Source: Woeseiaceae bacterium
Lineage (GTDB): Bacteria > Pseudomonadota > Gammaproteobacteria > Steroidobacterales > Woeseiaceae
Direction: 5' to 3'
NCBI GenBank assembly: GCA_021773095.1
Contig: JAJFKR010000012.1
Location: 1 to 48,994, forward strand
DNA length: 48,994 bases
The position numbers were made by a program, and so were the translations under genes. Positions 21,634-29,713 of the stretch are shown one piece after another. The first letter of the stretch is position 1; the number at the start of each line of letters is the position of its first letter. Below the pieces are notes generated by a model. The model had not been told where the DNA came from. It was given only the letters and a program-made list of their open reading frames with translations, and did no database searches.

Positions 21634-23760
21634 ATGAGGATATTCACTGACAAATCGGCTCGTGTTGCTGCGGTATTCTTGTTGCCCGGTATCTTATTGA
21701 CGGGCTGCGGTGGAGGAGGCAGCGCCGGGCAACCGGTGCCTCCACCGGCGCCGGTCCCAATCACGTTTCAACTTGTTTTCCCAGGGGAAGCCAGCCTGAC
21801 TGATGCTGATCAGATCTCTCTCGTTGGTCTGGCTGATGCCAGTCGTCTGATGTCCGTAACCGTCAAGAACGGCAACAGCGAGGTCTCAGCAACCCAGGAC
21901 AGCGCCGGACGCTGGCGTGCGAGTGATGTTCCGCTTTCACCTGGCGACAATCCACTAACGGTCAAACTAACGGAGAACAACGGCCAGGTCACTGAGCTTC
22001 CGATATCGACCGTTCACTCGTCACCCGTTCTCTCCAATCCAACGGCCGTGCTTTTCGACGCGCTCAACGCGCGAGTATTGATGCTTGATCCCAAGCAGTT
22101 GCTCTCGTTTGACCTGACGACAAGTGAGCTGGAAATACTGAGTGCGACTAACGTCGGTATTGGAGCTGACTTCGGCTTCGCACGTCACTTCGCTCTGAAT
22201 ACGGACGGGGCTGTCTTGGTCGCCAACCTGCGTGATATTCAAAGGGTAGACCCGACGACCGGCGACAGAAGTGAATTCATTACCCTCCCCGTCGGTGCAG
22301 GGCCGATCTCGACGCTCGCAGTCGACCAGCAGCTTGGCAGGCTATTCGCGGTTGGCTTCTTCGGCGACCTCTATGCGGCAGACCTTTCACTTGCACCACC
22401 CATTTCCGCGACGACAATCAAACCGCTTCCACCCATCGGCATCTTCGGCAGTGGTCCATCCGATGGCGCATTCGTATCATCAAGTGATGCTGTTTACGCC
22501 GTGAGCGCCACGACAATCGATGTCAGCGAAATCGATGCCGCCACCGGCGACTCAAGTTCGATCTTGCTCGATTTCGGTGGGGCAGTAACGCCGACAATTG
22601 GCGTTGACTACGACAACGTCAGTTCACAAATTCTGGTTCTTGGTAGTTCAGGTGCGGTTCTTTCATTGGATCCAATGACACAAAACAGTAGTCTGCTGCT
22701 CTCCCCTCCACCCACACCGAATACGCCCGTTTCCCTCCGGGGCTTGAGCATCGGTAGCGATAAATTTTGGACCGTGGCACCCATTCCAGGCGAGTTACGC
22801 AGCATAGACAGGACGACCGGTACCCAGGTCGTTGTGGCGAGTTCAGGAATAGGTGATGGCGTTGCACCCGGGCCGATGCTGGTGGGACGCTACGACGACA
22901 CGGCACAGCGATTTGTCGCGATAGCCGACTCACGCGTCATCGCCATCGATCCGAGCACCGGTTCGAGGTCGCTGCTTGCTGACCTGATCGACCCTGCACA
23001 ACCCCCGATGCAGTCGAATTTGGTCCTCGCGAATGGGCTTGTTCTGTCTCAGGGTGGCACGCGCGCCTGGGTATCGGACACGTTGAACCAGAGGATTATT
23101 GAGATTGATCTCAACAGCGGCGATATCTCGACCGTATCGGGCCCGACTGTCGGTGCCGGCCCGCTACCGAATCTCATTTCGAGTATCGCGGTAAATACTG
23201 CGAATAGCGTCGCATACGTTGCCGATCGATTTTCGCAACGCATTCTGCGTATCGATCTGGTTAGCGGTGATCGTAGTGAACTGGCTTCGCTGCCCGCCGA
23301 ATTGCTGCAAAGCGAAATCAGGTCACTGGTTCTGGACACTACTGCCAATCGACTGCTGTTAAACATTGCGCCGTTGTCGCCTGTCTCCAGCGTCGAGCCG
23401 TCGATCTACGCGTTGGACCTCGTGAGTTTCCAGTCCACCTTGCTCGCGACGCTCGCAGCGGTTGAATTGCCGCGCGTTGCATCGACTGCGCCTGGCACTT
23501 CGATGACACAAATGAGCCTCAGCGCAGACGGCGGAACTTTGTACATCCCGGTTAACGGAAACGCCGATATTCCCTACGCAAGTGTCAACCTCGGAGCCGG
23601 TGTAGCAGAGGCGCTGGGGACCGACGCCAGCGGAACACCGTTTCTTGTTCCTAACGCGATTGAAGTAACTTCAGACGGCCGGGTTTTTGCGCTCGATAGT
23701 TCCGGAGCGCTTCTGATTGTGGACCCTGAAACGGGTGCACGGTCGATAATTTCAAAGTAG
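21634..23760 (+). CDS. Large lipoprotein with beta-propeller-like repeats
   Basis: A 708-residue lipoprotein: signal peptide with lipobox LLTGC (Cys25), then a Gly/Ser/Pro-rich spacer (GGGGSAGQPVPPPAPVP). An Ig-like region (about 43-125) precedes many repeats of roughly 45-60 residues containing variants of I-D-P-x-T-G-x-R-S (IDPSTGSRS, VDPTTGDRS, VDPETGARS), which look like blades of an NHL or YVTN-type propeller. Such lipoproteins usually bind partners or carbohydrate at the cell surface; no catalytic residues are evident. It starts 32 bases after uup. No terminator was found after it. Confidence 0.85.
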   Translation: MRIFTDKSARVAAVFLLPGILLTGCGGGGSAGQPVPPPAPVPITFQLVFPGEASLTDADQISLVGLADASRLMSVTVKNGNSEVSATQDSAGRWRASDVPLSPGDNPLTVKLTENNGQVTELPISTVHSSPVLSNPTAVLFDALNARVLMLDPKQLLSFDLTTSELEILSATNVGIGADFGFARHFALNTDGAVLVANLRDIQRVDPTTGDRSEFITLPVGAGPISTLAVDQQLGRLFAVGFFGDLYAADLSLAPPISATTIKPLPPIGIFGSGPSDGAFVSSSDAVYAVSATTIDVSEIDAATGDSSSILLDFGGAVTPTIGVDYDNVSSQILVLGSSGAVLSLDPMTQNSSLLLSPPPTPNTPVSLRGLSIGSDKFWTVAPIPGELRSIDRTTGTQVVVASSGIGDGVAPGPMLVGRYDDTAQRFVAIADSRVIAIDPSTGSRSLLADLIDPAQPPMQSNLVLANGLVLSQGGTRAWVSDTLNQRIIEIDLNSGDISTVSGPTVGAGPLPNLISSIAVNTANSVAYVADRFSQRILRIDLVSGDRSELASLPAELLQSEIRSLVLDTTANRLLLNIAPLSPVSSVEPSIYALDLVSFQSTLLATLAAVELPRVASTAPGTSMTQMSLSADGGTLYIPVNGNADIPYASVNLGAGVAEALGTDASGTPFLVPNAIEVTSDGRVFALDSSGALLIVDPETGARSIISK

Positions 23761-24006
23761 TGAGTTCAATAACAGACGGTCCTCCACATGCTACGATCAA
23801 CGAATTACTAACGGGCTGCAGTTGACTGCGACCACCTCGCGTTACCGTGAAAATTAATTTTCCAGGCGACCAATAATCCTCCACGTCGAGGATTTGCTCG
23901 AATCTACTTTAAGTTGCACGCGTAGTGATCATCCCACGGGAGGTTAACTGGCCGCTTTACTTTGCATAGCCGCCGGTCGTGTTGATTGCGCTATAATTTC
24001 CGCTTG

Positions 24007-24092
24007 TGTTAAGGATTATCAGACGCCTGCCCTAAACACCGGTGCAAGCGGTGACGCTTTGCTCAATGGCAGGCATCTGATAATCCTTAACA
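24007..24092. repeat. Long inverted repeat (25-base arms, 36-base loop)
   Basis: The arms 24007-24031 (starting TGTTAAGGATTATCAG) and 24068-24092 pair with one mismatch in 25. The 36-base loop contains its own small pairs (CACCG/CGGTG and AAGCG/CGCTT). No T-tract follows on either strand, so it is not an ordinary terminator. Confidence 0.85.
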
Positions 24093-24118
24093 ATAGGCAT
24101 CTGATAATCCTTAACAAT
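24071..24118. repeat. 24-base tandem repeat, two copies
   Basis: The unit starting AGGCATCTGATAATCC is repeated exactly at 24071-24094 and 24095-24118. The first copy overlaps the right arm of the inverted repeat, so the motif TGTTAAGGATTATCAG occurs three times here, once inverted. Confidence 0.9.
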
Positions 24119-24192
24119 TTCTGCCTGTCAAACAGTCCTGTTTCGTGTCATTTGAGCGACCGCTTTCTGTGCATGCAGTCGCTTCACCCCAA

Positions 24193-24663
24193 TCATCTCG
24201 GCTGAGTCAGATAAACGCATTTATCCGGCATTGGAGCATCATCAGGATAATCCTGCACCTCAAATCCTAACGCCAGGTAGCACCGATAGGCCGGTTCATT
24301 GTCTTTGTACACAAACAATGCAATCTCCGCGTAATCCTGTTCCCTGCGCGCCACAGCGATCATCATTTCCAGCAATTTTCTACCGACACCCTGACCGCGC
24401 ATACGCGGGTTTACGATGAGGCGTGCCAGATGCGATCGGTGGTAACGCTCACCCAGTTGGCCGAACGCGGTGAATTCGTTTTCTGAATTCCGCAAGCAAA
24501 ACGACGAAAAATCCTGCCATCGGCAATCTGCATAGAACGTCTTGTGAGTGAAAGGAAAACGAAATCCCGGTCCGCCCCAGATATCCACTGAATGACGGTC
24601 GGGAAACCACGTCATGAGTTCGTCGATATCCGATTCGCAGGCGGCGTCGAGCGACCATGGCAT
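24193..24663 (-). CDS. GNAT family N-acetyltransferase
   Basis: A 156-residue protein. Residues about 80-100 read LARLIVNPRMRGQGVGRKLLE, the acetyl-CoA binding motif A (R-x-x-G-x-G/A) of GNAT enzymes, and the C-terminal part AYRCYLALGFE is the usual motif B. The acceptor cannot be predicted. Its ATG overlaps the stop of the upstream TerB-like gene by one base (TAATG), so the two are coupled. Confidence 0.88.
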   Translation of the reverse strand: MPWSLDAACESDIDELMTWFPDRHSVDIWGGPGFRFPFTHKTFYADCRWQDFSSFCLRNSENEFTAFGQLGERYHRSHLARLIVNPRMRGQGVGRKLLEMMIAVARREQDYAEIALFVYKDNEPAYRCYLALGFEVQDYPDDAPMPDKCVYLTQPR

Positions 24664-25142
24664 TACGCAGACTTCGGCAAGGTCACGTTCAGGGAGCCCA
24701 AGGCCTTTAATGCCCGGTGGACAATTTTCGGCGCAACACCAGCAGCCTCCATGGCTTGATTGAATTGCTCCATCTCGGCGAAATCCCGATGCCCGTCTGT
24801 CGCAATAACTTTTAAGGCCATGAGAGCGATATCTTCTTTCTCTGGGTCCGACAGCATCGAGGCCAGATTGGTTAGCAATAGCCCGAGTTCCGGTTTGTCC
24901 ACCGTCTCGTTCATTGCCCGCGTTATCAGCTCCAGTGACTTCGCACCTTGTAGACTAAAGCGCTCCTCAATAAGTTCGATCATCCGAGCAGATTCCCCGG
25001 GCGTGATCTCGCCATCGCCACGAGCGATGAAGACTAGCAAGGCTGCGACCAGAAACTGCGAATCGTATTCTTCAGTTCCGTCTGCCGTTTCGACAATGAG
25101 CTTACCGCCCTCGAGCCACGATTTCATGATGTCGTCACTCAT
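24663..25142 (-). CDS. TerB-like (tellurite-resistance TerB fold) protein
   Basis: A 159-residue mostly helical protein. The core LVAALLVFIARGDGEITPGE and the second DGHRDFAEME segment match the TerB-fold pattern of two acidic metal-binding-like loops between helices. No signal peptide. The fold occurs in stress, membrane-associated and phage-defence contexts, but no terZDEA neighbours are present, so tellurite resistance should not be assumed. It starts at ATG seven bases after the DUF1801 gene. Confidence 0.78.
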   Translation of the reverse strand: MSDDIMKSWLEGGKLIVETADGTEEYDSQFLVAALLVFIARGDGEITPGESARMIELIEERFSLQGAKSLELITRAMNETVDKPELGLLLTNLASMLSDPEKEDIALMALKVIATDGHRDFAEMEQFNQAMEAAGVAPKIVHRALKALGSLNVTLPKSA

Positions 25143-25149
25143 GAGCGCC

Positions 25150-25572
25150 TCACTTCGTCTCGTAGTTCTTGCGCATGCTTTTTACGGAGTCAATAATCAG
25201 TCGCTCCAAAATTGTCTCATCGACGTCTGACAGACGCTTGATATAGAGGCACGATTTTCCGGTTTTGTATTTGCCTAATTTCCGCATAAGCGCATTGAAC
25301 TTTGAGAATCCAGGGATGATGTAAACCGTCAATGCCTGTTTTCGTGGCGAATAGCCCGTCAGCATGAAATCACCTTCCCGGCCGCTGGTGTACTTGTAGT
25401 GATACTGACCGTAGCCAACAATTGCGGCTCCCCACATTGTAGCCTTTGCGCCGGTTGCCTTTCGCATCATGGCAGCTATTTTCCTGACATCGGCACGTTT
25501 TTGCTTGTCTTCGATGCTATTGATGAACGCCGTGACACTTTCTTTCGTAGGCTGTGTCTTGTTCTTCGCCAT
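25150..25572 (-). CDS. DUF1801 (YdhG-like) protein
   Basis: A 140-residue protein with the DUF1801 pattern: an N-terminal helical region (ESVTAFINSI), WGAAIVGYGQYHYKY near residue 48, and GKSCLYIKRLSDVD near the C-terminus. Function is unknown for the family. The ATG at 25572 has GAGG eight bases upstream; an in-frame TTG two codons earlier is less likely. It follows upp by 11 bases and is probably co-transcribed. Confidence 0.88.
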   Translation of the reverse strand: MAKNKTQPTKESVTAFINSIEDKQKRADVRKIAAMMRKATGAKATMWGAAIVGYGQYHYKYTSGREGDFMLTGYSPRKQALTVYIIPGFSKFNALMRKLGKYKTGKSCLYIKRLSDVDETILERLIIDSVKSMRKNYETK

Positions 25573-25583
25573 ATCCAAATCCT

Positions 25584-26207
25584 CTAGTGCGAGGTTCCGA
25601 ACAAACGGTCTCCGGCGTCACCCAGCCCCGGCACTATGTACTTCTTCTCATTGAGTCCTTTATCGATCGCTGCCGCGTAAATTGGAACATCCGGATGCTC
25701 CGCTTCGACCAACGCGATACCTTCCGGGCAAGTCACTATGCAAATGACGACGATATTCGCAGCACCATTTTCTTTGAGTTTATCAATCGCTGCGGCTGTT
25801 GAACCGCCCGTCGCAATCATCGGATCAATAATAATGCAGGTGCCACCCTTGATTTGCGTCGGGAATCGCTCGTAGTACGTGACGGGCAACTTCGTATCTT
25901 CGTCCCGATACAATCCAACAAAGCCAACACGAGCTGTTGGTACCAGCTCGAGTATCCCTTCCAGCATACCCACGCCCGCGCGAAGAATCGGGACAACAAC
26001 CAGGTCCGTATCCAGCTTGCGGCAAGTCGCCTCGGCAACGGGAGTTTGAACGGTGACTTCCCTGGTTTGAATATTCTTCAACGCTTCGTAGCAAATGAAT
26101 TTTGTGATCTCAGTCGCCAGCTCACGAAAACGTTTATGTCCTGTATCGATATCGCGAATGATCGCAAGTTTATGTTGCACACAGGGATGATCGATTAGTT
26201 CAGCCAT
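25584..26207 (-). CDS. upp: Uracil phosphoribosyltransferase
   Basis: A 207-residue enzyme that converts uracil and PRPP to UMP in pyrimidine salvage. The PRPP-binding segment reads IIIDPMIATGGS, and the C-terminal uracil-binding loop VPGLGDAGDR is diagnostic of UPRTases. Length matches E. coli Upp (208). ATG at 26207 has GGAG eight bases upstream, so it was preferred over a GTG two codons earlier. No uraA permease gene is adjacent. Confidence 0.97.
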   Translation of the reverse strand: MAELIDHPCVQHKLAIIRDIDTGHKRFRELATEITKFICYEALKNIQTREVTVQTPVAEATCRKLDTDLVVVPILRAGVGMLEGILELVPTARVGFVGLYRDEDTKLPVTYYERFPTQIKGGTCIIIDPMIATGGSTAAAIDKLKENGAANIVVICIVTCPEGIALVEAEHPDVPIYAAAIDKGLNEKKYIVPGLGDAGDRLFGTSH

Positions 26208-26228
26208 TACCACTTCTCCATTTATCAG

Positions 26229-26579
26229 CTACTCCGGAGCCGACCATATTGCGAATTCGGTACCTGCCGGATCAACGAAATGAAATCGCCGGCCGCCAGG
26301 AAATGCAAATACAGGCTCGGAAATCGTCGCTCCAAGTTCCTGCACACGATCAAAATCGCGCTCAAGATCTGTGCTATAAAAAACAAGCAGAACACCTGTC
26401 GCCGGCGCCGGTTCTGTCGCACGACGAAATCCTCCTGCGAGCCGACCGTCGTTGAAACTCATGTAATCGTCGCCCCATTCCTGGAATGACCAGCCAAACA
26501 ATGCGCTAAAAAAGTCGCGCGCTTTCTTGAGGTCCGTGACAGGAATTTCGACATAATCGATACGATTTTCTGTGCTCAT
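26229..26579 (-). CDS. VOC (glyoxalase/bleomycin-resistance fold) protein
   Basis: A 116-residue single-domain protein: IDYVEIPVTDLKKARDFFSALFGW at the N-terminus and FHFVDPAGTEFAIW at the C-terminus are the paired beta-alpha-beta-beta-beta halves of a VOC domain. Small proteins of this kind are often annotated as glyoxalase-like; metal ligands and substrate are not certain. It lies between the 131-residue orphan and upp on the same strand. Confidence 0.85.
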   Translation of the reverse strand: MSTENRIDYVEIPVTDLKKARDFFSALFGWSFQEWGDDYMSFNDGRLAGGFRRATEPAPATGVLLVFYSTDLERDFDRVQELGATISEPVFAFPGGRRFHFVDPAGTEFAIWSAPE

Positions 26580-26605
26580 CAGATTGCCTCGCTCACTTTG
26601 ACGGT

Positions 26606-27001
26606 CTAGGGTCCTTTGAGGCGTAGCAACGGCCGCTCGGCCGCCACAAACACCGTACCAAAGTCACCATTTATTTCGTATCGGCCATCGTCGTGCCGAC
26701 AAATGCCCTCGATGGCCCCGTGCCCGAGGCTCTCAATGGCTTCTGCAACAGAACCCGGCGCGTCATCACCGATCGCAACACCCTCACAAAACGGAAACTC
26801 GATGATTGCCGGACGAATGCAGACCTTTTCGGCCGGCCGGGGTTTTTCATAAAACGGGTGTTCGTCAGTCAAATAGACGTCGATATCAATCAACAAGGTC
26901 TCGGGCTCGGCGTGCCACGAAAGAACGAAAGATCGGGTCAGGTCAATCGCAGAGAATTCACGCAGCTTTCGCCAATCGGTCGGTGCAGTCGTATCAACCA
27001 T
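26606..27001 (-). CDS. Uncharacterised protein
   Basis: A 131-residue protein starting at ATG (MVDTTAPTDW). It has no signal peptide or membrane segment. Beta-strand-like segments alternate with charged loops, and the C-terminus ends RPLLRLKGP. I do not recognise it. Its length, lack of an alternative frame and place in a same-strand run suggest a real gene. Confidence 0.6.
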   Translation of the reverse strand: MVDTTAPTDWRKLREFSAIDLTRSFVLSWHAEPETLLIDIDVYLTDEHPFYEKPRPAEKVCIRPAIIEFPFCEGVAIGDDAPGSVAEAIESLGHGAIEGICRHDDGRYEINGDFGTVFVAAERPLLRLKGP

Positions 27002-27055
27002 TGTCTAACCGTCACCTCGCACAGACTAATCGTGATTATCAACAGCGATTATAGC

Positions 27056-27544
27056 TTAACCGAATGTCCTCGCGACCCAGACACCGATAAAGTGCGAAAG
27101 GACCACGACAAGAATTGCGATTCCGAGATGTTCGAGGATGATTAGCCAGGGGGACTCATTTTGCGATCGCGCGAGGAAGTAGCTCAGCACGATAATGACC
27201 AACATACCCCAGGCTATGGACGCCATCACAGCAGGTCCCAGCGGCAACAGTAACAAGGGCACGGCGAAGCTCAACGCAAAAACAAGCTTGGTCAGGAAAG
27301 TTGTAATAGTCGCCTGCCAGACGTGCTCGTGATCGGTTTTCGGATCCGCTTCCTCGGCCAGGTGAATGCCGAGCGCGTCGGACATGGAGTCTGCGACGGC
27401 TATTACGAGGATGCCGCCCAATACGGCCGTGATCGATTGAGTTCCGGCATTCAGGCCCGTTATCAAACCCAGTGTTGTGATGACACCCGAGGTTGCACCG
27501 AAAAACAGGCCGGTGCGCGCGCCGTCACTTTTGAAAAATTTCAT
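27056..27544 (-). CDS. VIT/CCC1-like membrane protein
   Basis: A 162-residue membrane protein with about five hydrophobic segments. The first, FFGATSGVITTLGLITGLNAGT, resembles the first helix of VIT1/CCC1 iron and manganese transporters, and the next holds VADSMSDALGIHLAEEAD, close to the conserved metal-handling region of that family. It is shorter than full VIT proteins (about 230). Metal transport into a compartment is unlikely in a bacterium; efflux is possible but unproven. Confidence 0.7.
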   Translation of the reverse strand: MKFFKSDGARTGLFFGATSGVITTLGLITGLNAGTQSITAVLGGILVIAVADSMSDALGIHLAEEADPKTDHEHVWQATITTFLTKLVFALSFAVPLLLLPLGPAVMASIAWGMLVIIVLSYFLARSQNESPWLIILEHLGIAILVVVLSHFIGVWVARTFG

Positions 27545-27553
27545 CGTATTGCC

Positions 27554-28075
27554 CTAGTCCGTGAGCGCCTTGCTGTAGAGGCAAATGGCACCATCATCGC
27601 CTGGCATTGTAATCATTTGCTCGAACGTCAGGCCGAGTTTTTCGATGAGTCTGATCGACGGCGCATTCGTTGGGGAAACGATCGCGGTAAGAATACGTAT
27701 GCCGAGCCAATCACGTGCGTAGTCGACTACCGCTACGGAGGCCTCACTCGCAAAGCCCTTGCCACAGTAATCCGGTAACACGCTGAAGCCAATGTCTGGA
27801 TCGGAGAGATTCTCACGTTTGAATAATCCACAAATCCCAATCATCGTGCCGTCCGATTTCAATGACAGACAATACGGGCCGTAGCCGCAGTCCTCAAATA
27901 ATTTCTGCGCACCACTTTCGATCGCTGCCCGTGCCTGGCCAATGGTGCGAATGCCGCGGTCCGACACATTGCGTATGAATGCCGGATCATTCCAGACCGC
28001 CAGCATCAGTTCCGTATCGTCAACGGTTACAGGCCGAAGGCGCATTCGTTCGGTTTCCATCAGCCAGTCGGTCAT
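27554..28075 (-). CDS. GNAT acetyltransferase (RimJ/RimL-like)
   Basis: A 173-residue acetyltransferase of the RimJ/RimL type: METERMRLRPVTVDDTELML at the start, then GFSVLPDYCGKGFASEA (acetyl-CoA motif) and NAPSIRLIEKLGL (motif B). The start at 28075 overlaps the upstream hydrolase stop (ATGA); the frame runs 15 residues further, but that N-terminus is atypical. Possible targets are protein N-termini or small amines. Confidence 0.88.
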   Translation of the reverse strand: MTDWLMETERMRLRPVTVDDTELMLAVWNDPAFIRNVSDRGIRTIGQARAAIESGAQKLFEDCGYGPYCLSLKSDGTMIGICGLFKRENLSDPDIGFSVLPDYCGKGFASEASVAVVDYARDWLGIRILTAIVSPTNAPSIRLIEKLGLTFEQMITMPGDDGAICLYSKALTD

Positions 28076-28695
28076 GGCCTGGCGATGTCTGCAATCCAGG
28101 CCAGAAGGGGTTTTGTCCAAACATCTCTTGGCAAATAGAACGCGCCGTGCTCTTTACCCGTCGAAAGCTCGATTTCCTGAAATGAACTGATCTCGTCATT
28201 TCGACGCACAAAATTCTCGCAAGACCTGCCCATCGTGTCTGATTCTTCGTAGATCGACAGTATGTTTCCATTAACAGTCAATTCGGGATCTGATGACACC
28301 CAACCACCGCATGCGGCCAGAAAAACGAAATTGACCTCTGAATTATTCAGCAAACTGGACGCGTATATCGCTATCCCACCGCCTTTGGAAAACCCCACTA
28401 TCGTAATGTCGCTAGCCCGCTCACCGGTCTTGATGAGCTCCTCGATTTGATCGACAAGCTTGCGTGCATACTGCACCGCCTTCGTGTCGACTTTTCGCAC
28501 CTCGGAAACGACCGTCGCACCGTTTGCCTGCAGCGCTTCGACTATCCCGTAATAATCGTACAGCCCGAATCGCCGGTGAACGGGTTGCACGCCTTCTGCT
28601 TCGATTATTCGGCCGTGCAAATAGAAAATTGTCTCGGCGAAAGCAAGTTCACCGACGAACAATGAACAAATGACCATAAGCGATTTGATAAGCAC
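28072..28695 (-). CDS. Exported alpha/beta hydrolase-like protein
   Basis: A 207-residue protein. I chose the GTG at 28695 because GAGG lies eight bases upstream and it gives a clean signal peptide (MLIKSLMVICSLFVGELAFA), starting 11 bases after the trpS stop; the longer frame would overlap trpS and bury the signal. IFYLHGRI has the HG oxyanion motif, VGFSKGGG is a nucleophile elbow with Ser, and GKEHGAFYLP may hold the His. The substrate is unknown. Confidence 0.8.
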   Translation of the reverse strand: MLIKSLMVICSLFVGELAFAETIFYLHGRIIEAEGVQPVHRRFGLYDYYGIVEALQANGATVVSEVRKVDTKAVQYARKLVDQIEELIKTGERASDITIVGFSKGGGIAIYASSLLNNSEVNFVFLAACGGWVSSDPELTVNGNILSIYEESDTMGRSCENFVRRNDEISSFQEIELSTGKEHGAFYLPRDVWTKPLLAWIADIARP

Positions 28696-28705
28696 TGAAT
28701 GATCC

Positions 28706-29713
28706 TCAACCCAGCTTGCGAATTCCGATCGCACTCCGTATCTGATCCAGATGCGGCGCGGCGACTTCTCGTGCTCTGGTCGCTCCCACTCGCAGTTCCG
28801 CTTCCACGATTGATGGATCGGCCATCAAACGATCGTACTCTTCGCGCGCCGGTCCAATATGGTCATTGATATACTCGAACAACTGCTGCTTCATCGCACC
28901 CCATGCAACACCCTCCGCATACTGTTTTTCGACGGCCGCGGTTTCCTCGGGCGTCGCGAACGCCTTGTAAATGTCGTACAACGTGCTGCCTTCGATGTCT
29001 TTCGGCTCACCCGGCTCAAGACTGTTCGTTTTTATCTTCATAATGAGCTTGCGGAACTGTTTCTCCGGTGCGAATAACGGAATCGTATTGTTGTAACTCT
29101 TCGACATCTTGCGGCCATCGAGTCCGGCAAGCACAGCCGTATGATCGTCTATAACCGGATCGGGTAGCACCAGTACATCGCCATAGTGATGATTGAATCG
29201 CTGTGCGATATCGCGCGCCATCTCGACGTGTTGCTTCTGGTCTTTGCCAACAGGAACTTTGGTCGCTCTAAACATCAGAATATCCGCCGCCATCAGGACC
29301 GGATAGCTGTACAAGGCCATCGTGATGCCCTTGTCAGGATCATTGTTGTCACCCTCGACGTTGGCCTGCACAGCGGCCTTGTATGAATGTGCGCGGTTCA
29401 TGAGACCCTTCGCGGTCATGCTGGTGAGTATCCACGTCAGCTCAGGAATTTCCGGAATATCCGACTGCCGGTAAAAAACTGAGTTTTGCGTGTCCATTCC
29501 AAGCGCCAGCCACGCCGCTGCGATCTCCAGCGTCGACTGACTGATCCTGTCCGGGTCTTCGTTTTTCGCCAGCGCATGAAAATCGGCAAGAAAGTAGTAG
29601 TTCTTTTTTTTCGCGTCCCTGCTCGCGGCGATGCTGGGGCGAATTGCACCAACATAGTTTCCGATATGCGGCGTGCCCGTCGTTGTAATTCCGGTGAGAT
29701 AGATTTCCTGCAT
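28706..29713 (-). CDS. trpS: Tryptophanyl-tRNA synthetase
   Basis: A 335-residue class I synthetase charging tRNA-Trp. The HIGH motif is PHIGN near residue 15 (in the phrase GTPHIGNYVGA), and the second signature is KMSKS in GRKMSKSYNN near residue 195. Length matches bacterial TrpRS. Its ATG follows the gamma-glutamyltransferase TAA directly (TAAATG), so it shares a transcript with that gene. Confidence 0.98.
   Translation of the reverse strand: MQEIYLTGITTTGTPHIGNYVGAIRPSIAASRDAKKKNYYFLADFHALAKNEDPDRISQSTLEIAAAWLALGMDTQNSVFYRQSDIPEIPELTWILTSMTAKGLMNRAHSYKAAVQANVEGDNNDPDKGITMALYSYPVLMAADILMFRATKVPVGKDQKQHVEMARDIAQRFNHHYGDVLVLPDPVIDDHTAVLAGLDGRKMSKSYNNTIPLFAPEKQFRKLIMKIKTNSLEPGEPKDIEGSTLYDIYKAFATPEETAAVEKQYAEGVAWGAMKQQLFEYINDHIGPAREEYDRLMADPSIVEAELRVGATRAREVAAPHLDQIRSAIGIRKLG

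Larger units (their letters stand above)
23761..24192. other. Gene-free 432-base gap with hairpin and tandem repeat
   Basis: This gap separates two convergent genes. I found no convincing coding frame. It holds a long inverted repeat at 24007-24092 and a two-copy 24-base tandem repeat at 24071-24118. A TATAAT hexamer at 23992-23997 on the plus strand lies just upstream of the hairpin but has no clear -35 partner. No T-tract terminator for either flanking gene was seen. Confidence 0.7.

Noticed and set aside
23985..24017. dif-like XerCD site near TTGTGTTAAGG
   Set aside because: Only one half-site resembles XerD's; the spacer is wrong and the other half does not match.
24007..24092. Integron attC site
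   Set aside because: The outer ends read GTTAAGG and CCTTAAC, the reverse of the RYYYAAC...GTTRRRY order needed, and no integrase or cassette genes are near.
24071..24118. CRISPR array
   Set aside because: The two copies are directly adjacent with no spacer and no cas gene is seen.
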